Of a DNA stretch of 5,469 nt, positions 1-5,469 are shown piece after piece (position 1 is the stretch's first letter; each line of letters opens with the position of its first letter). This DNA is from Polaromonas sp. (GTDB taxonomy: Bacteria; Pseudomonadota; Gammaproteobacteria; Burkholderiales; Burkholderiaceae_C): positions 1 to 5,469 of the forward strand of contig JANYFF010000560.1 in assembly GCA_025362825.1 (NCBI GenBank). Direction: 5' to 3'. The position numbers and the translations under genes were made by a program. The notes beneath the pieces were generated by a model. It saw only the letters and a program-made list of their open reading frames with translations. It was not told where the DNA came from and did not search any database.

Positions 1-499
1 GTTCAGGCTTTTTCATCTCAATTTTAGCCTCGGGTATCCCGGCAGCCTTGAGGGCATCGCGAACGGCAAAGCCACGCTGCTTGGCAAGCTCAGCATTTTT
101 GGCCGGATTGCCTGTTGCATCGTGGAAACCGGAGATCACCAGCTTGCGGCCGGCCTGCGCACCCTTGATGACGTCGGCCAGTGCTTCGCTGGCGCCAGCG
201 GCCAGCTCGGCCTTGCCGGACGCAAAGTAAAACTTGACGACGCCGTTTTCAACCTTGACGCTGGCCGCATCGCGCGCAGCTTCTGCGGCGCCGGCCGTAT
301 CCGCAGGCATAACTACCGCTACCGGCACGGCTTCAGGGGCGTTCACGATGGCGATCACCTTGGCAAGAATGGGATCCTGGGCAGGCTGGCCGGCTTGGTA
401 AATGCCCACGCCGATCACCAGCGAAATGACCAGGGCAATCAGGCCAAAAACAATCCCCAGAACCAGTCCCTGCTGGCTATCATCATCTTGAGAAGACAT
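1..499 (-). CDS. OmpA-family membrane-anchored peptidoglycan-binding protein (C-terminal end cut by window edge)
   Basis: Translating the minus strand from the ATG at 499-497 gives 166 complete residues with no stop before the left edge. Residues 1-10 are short and acidic (SSQDDD). Residues 11-34 form one hydrophobic helix (GLVLGIVFGLIALVISLVIG), read as an uncleaved inner-membrane anchor. An Ala/Val/Pro-rich linker runs to about residue 85. An OmpA C-terminal-like domain then starts at VVKFYFASGKAEL (87-99). Its core GFHDATGNP...ELAKQRAFAVRDAL (124-150) matches the family, with D127 and R142 at the 15-residue spacing of the two residues that bind diaminopimelate of peptidoglycan. Such proteins tether the envelope to the cell wall or serve as stator-like scaffolds; the exact role here is unknown. 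A clear ribosome binding site supports the start. The gene is divergent from the ChaC-like gene. Only the last part of the domain is likely missing. Family assignment is firm, function is not. Confidence 0.85.
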   Translation of the reverse strand, partial: MSSQDDDSQQGLVLGIVFGLIALVISLVIGVGIYQAGQPAQDPILAKVIAIVNAPEAVPVAVVMPADTAGAAEAARDAASVKVENGVVKFYFASGKAELAAGASEALADVIKGAQAGRKLVISGFHDATGNPAKNAELAKQRGFAVRDALKAAGIPEAKIEMKKPE

Positions 500-505
500 C
501 GCTAA

Positions 506-511
506 CTCCCT
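506..511 (-). promoter_or_regulatory. Ribosome binding site of the OmpA-family gene
   Basis: On the minus strand AGGGAG lies 6 bases (TTAGCG) upstream of the ATG at 499-497. This is a good Shine-Dalgarno match and fixes the start of the gene. Confidence 0.65.
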
Positions 512-528
512 TTTAAAAAACTTTGTGC

Positions 529-534
529 ATTGTA
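529..534 (-). promoter_or_regulatory. Possible -10 box for the OmpA-family gene
   Basis: TACAAT on the minus strand differs from the sigma-70 consensus TATAAT at one base and would give a leader of roughly 25 bases containing the ribosome binding site. No convincing -35 hexamer lies 16-18 bases upstream, so this is weak. Confidence 0.2.
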
Positions 535-538
535 AAGT

Positions 539-1156
539 GTGGCTGTGAAGAACACTTCAGATTCAACCCCTGTTTCAAGCCTGCCATTTCATCGCGGTCC
601 GGCACACATGCTGGACGTCGTGGCCCGTGAATGGGGTGGCCATGCCGACTTGTGGATCTTTGGCTACGCCTCGCTGATCTGGCGGCCTGAATTTGACTTT
701 GCAGAAGAGCGGCCCGCTGTGATTCGCGGCTACCACCGGGCGCTGAAGATGTGGAGCCGCCTGAACCGCGGCACGCCCGAAAGGCCGGGCCTGGTCTTCG
801 GCCTGTTGCCCGGCGGCAGTTGCAAGGGCGTTGCCTTTCGCATACCCAAGGCACACGTCGCAGCCATACTGCCGGCCTTGTGGGAGCGTGAAATGCCCAA
901 CGGCGTGTACGACCCGAAGTGGCTGCGCTGCCAGACCACGCGCGGCGATGTGCGCGCCTTGGCTTTTACCCTGTCAAAGCGCAGCCCCAACCACACCGGC
1001 GTACTGAGCGAAGAAGACTACCGGCAGATTTTTTCCAGCGCCTGCGGCCGTTACGGCACGACGCGCGATTACGCGCAGCTAACCTATGACAAGCTGCGCG
1101 AAATCGGCATACACGACCGTGCGCTGGGCAAGTTGCTCAGGCTTTCGGGTGATTGA
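539..1156 (+). CDS. ChaC-like gamma-glutamylcyclotransferase
   Basis: A 205-residue protein of the ChaC/GCG family, cytosolic enzymes that split glutathione into 5-oxoproline and cysteinylglycine. Visible marks are the substrate-loop motif LWIFGYASLIWRPEF (38-52; most relatives have YGSL, here YASL with A44), the RGY at 63-65, the stretch RGTPERPGLVFGLLPGGSC (77-95), and LWEREMPNGVY (114-124), in which E118 sits where the catalytic glutamate is found in the family. Length is usual for bacterial members. The start is uncertain: GTG at 539 is the first possible start after an in-frame TAA at 533 but has no good ribosome binding site and lies only 39 bases from the divergent start. A second choice is the ATG at 608 (M24), which keeps the whole recognisable domain but also lacks a clear site. 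The gene converges with the nucleotidyltransferase, 14 bases apart. Family call is firm; glutathione as substrate is inferred from the family. Confidence 0.88.
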   Translation: MAVKNTSDSTPVSSLPFHRGPAHMLDVVAREWGGHADLWIFGYASLIWRPEFDFAEERPAVIRGYHRALKMWSRLNRGTPERPGLVFGLLPGGSCKGVAFRIPKAHVAAILPALWEREMPNGVYDPKWLRCQTTRGDVRALAFTLSKRSPNHTGVLSEEDYRQIFSSACGRYGTTRDYAQLTYDKLREIGIHDRALGKLLRLSGD

Positions 1157-1161
1157 AGCAA

Positions 1162-1181
1162 GCGCCGACCTCAACCGGCGC
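1162..1181. terminator. GC stem-loop between two convergent genes (possible bidirectional terminator)
   Basis: GCGCCG (1162-1167) and CGGCGC (1176-1181) form a perfect 6-bp stem with an 8-base loop. It lies in the short gap between the convergent stops and runs into the end of the minus-strand gene. No T-run follows on either strand, so it is not a classic intrinsic terminator and its role is uncertain. Confidence 0.25.
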
Positions 1182-1734
1182 GCTGCGCCAGCAAGTCAGC
1201 GGCGCGCTGCAAATCCTCCAGCGTGTCGATGTCGGTCACGATGCCAGCATCATCCAGCTCCATCAATGCTACTGAATTAGTAGCACTATATGCCTGAATT
1301 ACGGGGGCTGCACCGCTATTTCCTTCCAAATTGAGAAGCTTCTCCCTGCATTCGGCCGCAAACCGCACCGGGTGCCCACGCTGGCCCTGGTAGATCGGAA
1401 CAGTCACTGCACAAGGCGGCGCCATGGCCACAGCGCGTAATGTCTCGCTGCTCAAGAGCGGCAAGTCCGCCGGTAATATCAGCCAGCCCGCAGCATCAGG
1501 CGTGGCCCTGACGCCCGCAGCAATCGAATCCCCCATGCCGGGACGTGAGGCGTCAGCCCCGACGACGTGGTACTGCAGGCCGCTGGCCTTGACCGCATCG
1601 AGCACATGCTGCATCACCGGTTTTCCGGCGAGCAAGGCCTGGAGCTTGTGCACGGTGCCTCCAGAAGCGGTAAAACGTTCGCCGCGTCCGGCAGCAAGGA
1701 CGATGACGACGGGCAGTGAGGATTCAGGGGGCAT
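1171..1734 (-). CDS. MobA/MocA-like nucleotidyltransferase (NTP transferase family)
   Basis: A 187-residue protein with the MobA-like NTP transferase fold. Motifs in order: the nucleotide-binding loop VLAAGRGERF (12-21), lysine K30 in the usual place after it, GMGDSIAAGV (66-75), the metal-binding LPADLPLL (87-94, D90), GQRGHPVRF (117-125) and the C-terminal TDIDTLEDL (167-175). The set is closest to MocA/molybdenum cofactor cytidylyltransferase-like proteins, which transfer CMP or GMP to molybdopterin, but no xanthine dehydrogenase or other molybdoenzyme gene is in view, so the substrate is open. The usual GDxGxR-type loop reads EGNSGAAP (137-144): the Asp is Asn and the Arg is absent. This loop lies in an AT-richer, palindrome-bearing stretch. 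The ATG at 1734 is the first possible start after an in-frame TGA at 1743-1741; its ribosome binding site is weak. It is divergent from pdxH across 50 bases. Confidence 0.85.
   Translation of the reverse strand: MPPESSLPVVIVLAAGRGERFTASGGTVHKLQALLAGKPVMQHVLDAVKASGLQYHVVGADASRPGMGDSIAAGVRATPDAAGWLILPADLPLLSSETLRAVAMAPPCAVTVPIYQGQRGHPVRFAAECREKLLNLEGNSGAAPVIQAYSATNSVALMELDDAGIVTDIDTLEDLQRAADLLAQRAG
1267..1322. repeat. Palindrome-containing segment, possible small repeat element inside the nucleotidyltransferase gene
   Basis: TGCTACT (1267-1273) and AGTAGCA (1279-1285) are perfect 7-bp inverted arms around GAATT. The sequence then runs through TATATGCCTGAATTACGGGG and GGGCTGCA to CTATTTCC, and is visibly richer in A and T than the flanking coding DNA. 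The layout (short palindrome, then TATGC, then GGGCTGCA, then ATTT) resembles, from memory, short dispersed intergenic repeats of Comamonadaceae genomes. It encodes about residues 137-156 of the nucleotidyltransferase without breaking the frame. Only one copy is in the window, so repeat status is inference. Confidence 0.35.
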
Positions 1735-1784
1735 GGCAGGTCAATCAGGCGCGGTGTGAAACCAATCCTTATACTTGAAAAGAT

Positions 1785-2444
1785 ATGCTCGATCCAACGC
1801 CATCCCTCACGTCAATCGCCGACCTGCGCAAAAGCTACGAACGCGCTGAACTCGACGAAAAAGCCTCTCAGGCCGACCCCTTTCTGCAATTCGACCAGTG
1901 GCTCAAAGAGGCGATTGCAGCAAAGGTGCCTGAGCCCAACGCCATGACGCTGGCGACTGTTGGCAGCAATCTGCGCCCCTCTACACGCGTGGTGCTGATC
2001 AAGGGCTTCGACGGGCGCGGCATTGTCTGGTACACCAATTACGACAGCCGCAAGGGCGTGGAGCTGGCGGTCAACCCTTATGCCGCACTGCAGTTTCACT
2101 GGGTCGAACTTGAACGTACCGTGCGCATTGAAGGTGTCGTTGAAAAAGTCTCCGCGGAAGAAAGCGACGCCTACTTTCACTCCAGGCCGCTGGATTCGCG
2201 CATAGGCGCCTGGGCCAGTCCGCAGAGCGAGGTGATTTCTGGTCGTGGCGTGCTGATTGCCAACGCAGCAAAGTACGCCGCAAAATTCATGTTGCAGCCA
2301 CCGCGTCCGCCCCACTGGGGCGGCTACCGCCTGAAACCCGACAACTGGCAGTTCTGGCAGGGCCGCAAAAGCCGTTTGCATGATCGCTTGCGGTATACGC
2401 TGCATGATGACGGGGAGTGGTTGCGGGAGAGGCTGGCGCCCTAG
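1785..2444 (+). CDS. pdxH: Pyridoxamine/pyridoxine 5'-phosphate oxidase
   Basis: A 219-residue FMN-dependent cytosolic enzyme that oxidises pyridoxine or pyridoxamine 5'-phosphate with O2 to pyridoxal 5'-phosphate, the last step of B6 synthesis and of the salvage pathway. Hallmarks are the FMN-binding RVVLIKGF (68-75), WYTNYDSRKG (82-91), the substrate-phosphate contacts in YFHSRPLDSRIGAW (130-143; Y130, R134, S138 correspond to E. coli Y129, R133, S137), and the C-terminal signature FWQGRKSRLHDR (190-201) with R197 and H199. The protein ends in RLAP as in E. coli PdxH, so it is complete. The start at ATG 1785 gives the normal length; the upstream GAAAAG is a weak and close ribosome binding site. 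It stands alone, divergent from the nucleotidyltransferase and followed by a strong terminator. Confidence 0.97.
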   Translation: MLDPTPSLTSIADLRKSYERAELDEKASQADPFLQFDQWLKEAIAAKVPEPNAMTLATVGSNLRPSTRVVLIKGFDGRGIVWYTNYDSRKGVELAVNPYAALQFHWVELERTVRIEGVVEKVSAEESDAYFHSRPLDSRIGAWASPQSEVISGRGVLIANAAKYAAKFMLQPPRPPHWGGYRLKPDNWQFWQGRKSRLHDRLRYTLHDDGEWLRERLAP

Positions 2445-2551
2445 CTTGCTTCTTCACAGGAGCGGTTCGAGCTCAAGCTGGGGAGCCGCTTACCTTCACT
2501 GCGAACCGCAGAGCCACCCAGGCTCATCATGCGGCCCTCGTTTTAGTGAAC

Positions 2552-2583
2552 AGCCACGTTGTCATAAGACACCGTGGCTTTTT
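2552..2583 (+). terminator. Rho-independent terminator downstream of pdxH
   Basis: AGCCACG (2552-2558) pairs with CGTGGCT (2573-2579). An inner GTC-ATAA-GAC hairpin extends the stem past a 2x2 internal loop, and a run of five T (2579-2583) follows. It lies about 110 bases after the pdxH stop. On the minus strand no comparable T-run follows the stem, so it acts mainly on plus-strand transcripts. Confidence 0.8.
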
Positions 2584-2585
2584 CT

Positions 2586-2699
2586 ATGAAGCAAGCCAGG
2601 TCACATGCCTACTGGCCCCCCAATGGCGATTCAGGAGCGACTCGGCAGTTGCTGCAGGATGCGTTTGAGGGGGCGAGGCCGAGGGATTGCGTGTTGTGA
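2586..2699 (+). other. Doubtful 37-codon ORF
   Basis: ATG at 2586 to TGA at 2697-2699 encodes 37 residues, starting MKQARSHAYWPP and ending RQLLQDAFEGARPRDCVL. The second half has mostly G or C in third positions and reads like a protein C-terminus. There is no ribosome binding site, since the start follows the T-run of the terminator directly, and I do not recognise the family. It may be chance or a gene remnant. Confidence 0.15.
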
Positions 2700-2732
2700 A
2701 TCGAACAAACAAAGGCGTGGATGGTCACGAAC

Positions 2733-3677
2733 TCATTGCGATTCGCGCGTAGGGGACGCGAGATTGTGCCCGCGCCGCCCCGATCCGCGTGCCCGATAGA
2801 GGCGTCCGTCAGCGCTGCTAACGAAGAGCTCGTCAAGTGCGGCGCCGCCGAAAGCACAGCGCACGGGAGCGTCGCCTGGGAAGACTTGGGTCTCGAGAAG
2901 ACGTCCCGAAGCGGAGAACACATAGATCGTTGGACCCGGGCCCGCGTCTCGACCCCCGCCGCAAGCGATGACGCAGCCATTCTCATCAAGGCACAAACCT
3001 TCAATGCCCCGGTGCGCCCCTCGATGGTCGCGTCCGAAAGTATGAAGGACCTCGTATGGCCCAACCGTGCCGTCCGTTCGTACAGGGTAGGCGCGTAATT
3101 CTCGCACTGAAGTCCGCGCAGTGTCTCCCTCGGAGACGTAAAGCGTCTTCTCGTCGGGCGACAGTAGAACTGCACGTGGCACAGTGGTGTCAAAAGTTAC
3201 TCTGCGGATCTGCCAGGCACGTCGCTCATCACGCTCCAGACGGAGTACCGATGCGTGGTCAAGCGGGGGAAACACTTGCGGCCCGAATGCATGCACGCCA
3301 TGGTGCGGGTCGGAGAACCACACGCGTTCCCGGCTGTCGACAACAAGGTCACATGGATGGTTGTGCACGGCTCCCGCAATACGCAAGCCCGTGACTTTGG
3401 CACTGCCGTCCGGCATGTATTGGATGACCCGGCGTCCGCCTTCCTGGGCGGCGTAAATGGACCCGTCGCGAGTAACGGCCAAGCCGTTGGCGCGGCCCGT
3501 GTATTTGCGCAGGTCGCTGGTCACGCCAGTCGCGGGATCGAAGCGTTTGATGAGCATCGCTTCTGGCAGACTGAACAACACGGCTTGTCCGTCCCAGGCG
3601 ACGCCGCCCATGTTGCCGGAAAATGGTCCTGCAACTGACTCGAACGTCCAATCCCGCCTGTTGCCTGAATTCACCAT
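2733..3677 (-). CDS. SMP-30/gluconolactonase-like beta-propeller protein lacking the usual metal ligands
   Basis: A 314-residue protein from the ATG at 3677-3675; the frame stays open 29 codons further, but only by running into the upstream gene. Repeated blades of SMP-30/NHL type are visible, such as RANGLAVTRDGSIYAAQEGG (62-81), DLVVDSRERVWFSDPHHG (110-127), LSPDEKTLYVSEGD (172-185) and IEGLCLDENGCVIACGGG (225-242). Compared with its upstream neighbour, the expected ligands are replaced: Glu of GEGPVW by G24, Asn of NSPND by C109, Asn of YPNG by R168, and Asp of ADGM by E226. No signal peptide is seen, so it is probably cytosolic. It may be an altered lactonase, a non-enzymatic sugar-binding protein, or an enzyme with different chemistry. 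It is the last visible gene of the operon; its start overlaps the upstream stop by 7 bases (ATGGTGA), implying translational coupling. Family firm, activity unknown. Confidence 0.85.
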   Translation of the reverse strand: MVNSGNRRDWTFESVAGPFSGNMGGVAWDGQAVLFSLPEAMLIKRFDPATGVTSDLRKYTGRANGLAVTRDGSIYAAQEGGRRVIQYMPDGSAKVTGLRIAGAVHNHPCDLVVDSRERVWFSDPHHGVHAFGPQVFPPLDHASVLRLERDERRAWQIRRVTFDTTVPRAVLLSPDEKTLYVSEGDTARTSVRELRAYPVRTDGTVGPYEVLHTFGRDHRGAHRGIEGLCLDENGCVIACGGGRDAGPGPTIYVFSASGRLLETQVFPGDAPVRCAFGGAALDELFVSSADGRLYRARGSGRRGHNLASPTRESQ

Positions 3678-4564
3678 GGTGCCACCCCAGGAATCTTCAG
3701 CCGGGTGCGCAGCAATTGCTGGAACGTCGTGACGTAGAGTGATTTCATGTCGTCGTCTCCCCATGCCATGTTGGTGCAGTGGCCTGGAATGCGCAGTCTG
3801 CCCAGTAGGCGCCCGTCAGGCGCGATGATGTGAACTCCGCCAGGTCCGGTGCAATACACGTTGCCCTCGACATCAACCTTCATGCCATCGGCCACGCCGG
3901 CTTCCGCACCCACGAGCTTGTTAAAGAGCCGGCCCGGACCAACAGTACCGTCAAGGTTCACATCGAAAACGCGGATGAGTCCTTGCATGGTGTCGTTGAC
4001 ATAGAGCAGCTTCTCGTCGGGCGAGAACGCCAGCCCATTGGGATATGCGCAGTCGGCAATCGCGAGCGTCACGGTGCATCCGTCTGGGGACAGGCGATAG
4101 ACGCCTTGCACGTCGAGGTAGCGCTGGACGTCTTCGGCGACCATGCCAGGAATGACCAAGCCCCCGGCTGAATCCGTCCACCATGTCGAGCCATCCGATT
4201 TCACGACGATATCGTTCGGGCTGTTGAATTTTTTGCCGTCGTAGTGTTCGGCAATTGTTTTGATGACCCCATCGTGCTCGAAGCGCCAAATGCTGCGGCT
4301 ACACCAGCCGGCGACGACCAGGCGGCCCTCGCGGTCAAAGGTCAATCCATTGGCGTGCCTTGAGGGTCGCAGCACCACCTCCCGCCCAACCCCAGGCGTC
4401 CATTTCCAGATTGTGTTGCCGATGATGTCCACCCAGTACATGACCTTCTTTCGGCGATCCCAGACGGGCCCCTCCCCGAAGCTCATGCCCTGTGCGATGC
4501 TGTCGAGCTGCGGCTGGAGGTCAGCCACACGGTCGAAACCTTCTGCGCGCAAATCAGTATCCAT
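3671..4564 (-). CDS. SMP-30/gluconolactonase-family lactonase
   Basis: A 297-residue six-bladed beta-propeller of the SMP-30/gluconolaconase/LRE family, calcium- or zinc-dependent enzymes that hydrolyse sugar or aromatic lactones to hydroxy acids. The four positions that bind metal and substrate are intact: E31 in FGEGPVWD (29-36), N117 in FNSPNDIVV (113-121), N176 in YPNGLAFSPDE (174-184) and D227 in VADGMKVD (225-232), matching human SMP30 E18, N103, N154 and D204. Length is normal and there is no signal peptide, so it is probably cytosolic. The frame is open 16 codons further upstream, but the ATG at 4564-4562 is chosen because a strong GGAAGGA lies just before it inside the end of the TPP-enzyme gene. 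The start overlaps that gene's stop by 11 bases and its own stop overlaps the next start by 7. The lactone substrate cannot be told from sequence. Confidence 0.92.
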   Translation of the reverse strand: MDTDLRAEGFDRVADLQPQLDSIAQGMSFGEGPVWDRRKKVMYWVDIIGNTIWKWTPGVGREVVLRPSRHANGLTFDREGRLVVAGWCSRSIWRFEHDGVIKTIAEHYDGKKFNSPNDIVVKSDGSTWWTDSAGGLVIPGMVAEDVQRYLDVQGVYRLSPDGCTVTLAIADCAYPNGLAFSPDEKLLYVNDTMQGLIRVFDVNLDGTVGPGRLFNKLVGAEAGVADGMKVDVEGNVYCTGPGGVHIIAPDGRLLGRLRIPGHCTNMAWGDDDMKSLYVTTFQQLLRTRLKIPGVAPW

Positions 4565-5469
4565 GACGTCCTTCCGGGGTCCAGCCGTGCGGCGCAAATG
4601 CCGCCACATCACTTACCACGTCCAAGACCACTGGTTTGTTCAGTGTCAGGGCGTGGGTCAGCGCCTCTTTAAGCTTGCCTGCGTGCTCTACACGAATGCC
4701 TTCGCACCCAAGTGACCGCGCGACCGCGGCAAAATCGATCTTTTCGAAACGCCACAAATCTTCGGTGCGGGCACCGGTGGCGTCGCCGTCAGGGTATACC
4801 TTGTCCCACAGCGGGATTTCCTGGTTCAGCGCGCTGTTGTTGTTCACCACGACGATGAGGTTGATGCCAAAGCGAGCGGCTGTTTCCAATTCAGCGATGT
4901 GGTAGTAGAAGGCGCCGTCGCCCGTGAAACACACAACTGCCCGGTCAGGATGGGCGCACTTGACGCCCATGGCGCCGGGAAAGCCCCAACCCATCGAGCC
5001 AGCTGCGCGAATAAAGCGCTGATCGGGCTTGGTGAGTTCCACCATCGCCGCGCACCACATGCCAGAATGACCAGTGTCAGCGACCAATATGCCCCCAGCT
5101 GGAAGTGCGCCCGCAATTTCATGGCATAGGCGCTCAGGTCGAATGGGCATGGCCTCAGACGCCAGGTGGGGGGCAAATGCACGATGCCAAGCCGCCACCA
5201 GCTCGGCGATATGTTCAGTCCAGACGTCACGCCCCTGAGGAGCGGCGGGCGGCGCTACCGCGGTCAGTACCACGAGCGTCGCTTTAGCATCCCCGGCAAG
5301 GGATACCGCGTTGGGGTAATTTCGCCCCAGCTCCTGAGCGTCAATGTCGAGCTGGATTACCCTTGTTCCCTTCTGCGGGACCTTCCAATCGACAGTGACC
5401 TGCCCCCCGGTATGGCTACCGATAAAGAAGACCAAGTCTGCCTCGCAGACCGCCCGGTTGGCGCACTCG
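4554..5469 (-). CDS. Thiamine-diphosphate-dependent enzyme, acetolactate synthase-like (N-terminal part outside window)
   Basis: The frame runs from the right edge (no start in view) to a TGA at 4556-4554, giving 304 visible residues; family members have about 550-600. The first ~70 visible residues are the end of the central domain (ADLVFFIGSHTGG, then RVIQLDIDAQELGRNYP). The C-terminal TPP domain follows: ADTGHSGMW (130-138), GSMGWGFPGAMGVK (157-170), the diphosphate/Mg motif FTGDGAFYYH (181-190) and VVVNNNSALNQE (206-217), giving the GDG...NN signature at normal spacing. The N-terminal domain with the catalytic glutamate is off the window. Superfamily members decarboxylate 2-oxo acids, join aldehydes (carboligases) or cleave cyclic diketones (IolD). 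The residues after NNN do not let me choose; a true biosynthetic acetolactate synthase is less likely, because genes for lactonases rather than ilvN/ilvC follow. It heads the visible part of the operon. Any TTG or GTG near 5435 is internal. Confidence 0.9.
   Translation of the reverse strand, partial: ECANRAVCEADLVFFIGSHTGGQVTVDWKVPQKGTRVIQLDIDAQELGRNYPNAVSLAGDAKATLVVLTAVAPPAAPQGRDVWTEHIAELVAAWHRAFAPHLASEAMPIRPERLCHEIAGALPAGGILVADTGHSGMWCAAMVELTKPDQRFIRAAGSMGWGFPGAMGVKCAHPDRAVVCFTGDGAFYYHIAELETAARFGINLIVVVNNNSALNQEIPLWDKVYPDGDATGARTEDLWRFEKIDFAAVARSLGCEGIRVEHAGKLKEALTHALTLNKPVVLDVVSDVAAFAPHGWTPEGRHGY
4569..4575 (-). promoter_or_regulatory. Ribosome binding site of the first SMP-30 gene, inside the TPP-enzyme gene
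   Basis: GGAAGGA on the minus strand ends 4 bases (CGTC) before the ATG at 4564-4562. It lies within the last codons of the upstream gene and decides the start against the 16-codon longer reading. Confidence 0.75.

Larger units (their letters stand above)
2445..2732. other. Intergenic region between pdxH and the TPP/SMP-30 operon
   Basis: This stretch of 288 bases has no convincing gene. It contains a terminator at 2552-2583, a 9-bp inverted repeat (GCTTGCTTC at 2444-2452, GAAGCAAGC at 2588-2596) around that terminator, and a doubtful 37-codon ORF. Genes on both sides end here (pdxH on plus, the second SMP-30 gene on minus). I saw no clear terminator with a T-run for the minus-strand operon. 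Confidence 0.7.

Noticed and set aside
122..505. Plus-strand ORF of 127 codons
   Set aside because: It is antisense to the OmpA-family gene, whose minus-strand frame has a membrane helix, a conserved domain and a good ribosome binding site. The plus-strand product looks like no family.
1177..1210. Direct repeat GGCGCGCTGC (1177-1186 and 1201-1210)
   Set aside because: It is explained by the similar Gln-Arg-Ala codons near the end of the nucleotidyltransferase; two copies of 10 bp in GC-rich coding DNA are not notable.
1770..1775. TATACT as a -10 box for pdxH
   Set aside because: It would place the transcript start only about 3 bases before the ATG and has no -35 hexamer at proper spacing.
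1812..2405. Minus-strand ORF of 197 codons opposite pdxH
   Set aside because: It is a shadow of pdxH, whose plus-strand protein is conserved to its C-terminal RLAP.
2461..2551. Possible tRNA or structured RNA (GGTTCGAGCTC recalls a T-arm)
   Set aside because: No acceptor, D-arm or anticodon stem could be paired around it.
2609..3193. Minus-strand ORF of 194 codons
   Set aside because: It mostly overlaps the second SMP-30 gene in another frame and has no recognisable motif, while the SMP-30 frame shows clear propeller blades.
3678..3764. N-terminal extension of 29 codons on the second SMP-30 gene
   Set aside because: It would overlap the end of the first SMP-30 gene by 94 bases and adds no family-like sequence. 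The ATG at 3677 gives a normal length and a short coupling overlap.

Overview
The window looks like a chromosomal segment of a GC-rich betaproteobacterium, most likely Burkholderiales and possibly Comamonadaceae (Polaromonas/Rhodoferax-like). This is judged from codon choice and from my recollection of the protein families, not from a search. It holds seven protein-coding genes, two of them cut by the window edges. I see no rRNA, tRNA, CRISPR array, insertion sequence or phage gene.

Left half (1-2444) is compact housekeeping DNA in alternating orientation. A membrane-anchored OmpA-domain protein (minus strand, cut at its C-terminal end by the left edge) is divergent from a ChaC-type gamma-glutamylcyclotransferase (plus). 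That gene converges on a MobA/MocA-like nucleotidyltransferase (minus), which in turn diverges from pdxH, the pyridoxamine 5'-phosphate oxidase (plus). Gaps between these genes are only about 14 to 50 bp. The nucleotidyltransferase carries a short AT-richer segment with a perfect palindrome that overlaps its conserved C-terminal loop and looks like a small repeat element absorbed into the reading frame.

The 288 bp between pdxH and the next gene (2445-2732) hold a good Rho-independent terminator for pdxH, a widely spaced 9-bp inverted repeat around it, and one doubtful 37-codon ORF.

Right half (2733-5469) is a tightly packed minus-strand operon read from the right edge: the C-terminal part of a thiamine-diphosphate enzyme of the acetolactate synthase/benzoylformate decarboxylase superfamily, then two SMP-30/gluconolactonase-family beta-propeller proteins. 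Each start overlaps the previous stop (11 bp, then 7 bp), so the three are probably translationally coupled. The first SMP-30 protein has all four expected metal/active-site residues; the second has lost them. Together they suggest a catabolic module for a sugar acid, cyclic polyol or other lactone-forming compound, with C-C bond cleavage or decarboxylation by the TPP enzyme and lactone hydrolysis by the first SMP-30 protein. The substrate cannot be read from this window. This operon is the part most likely to hold something undescribed.
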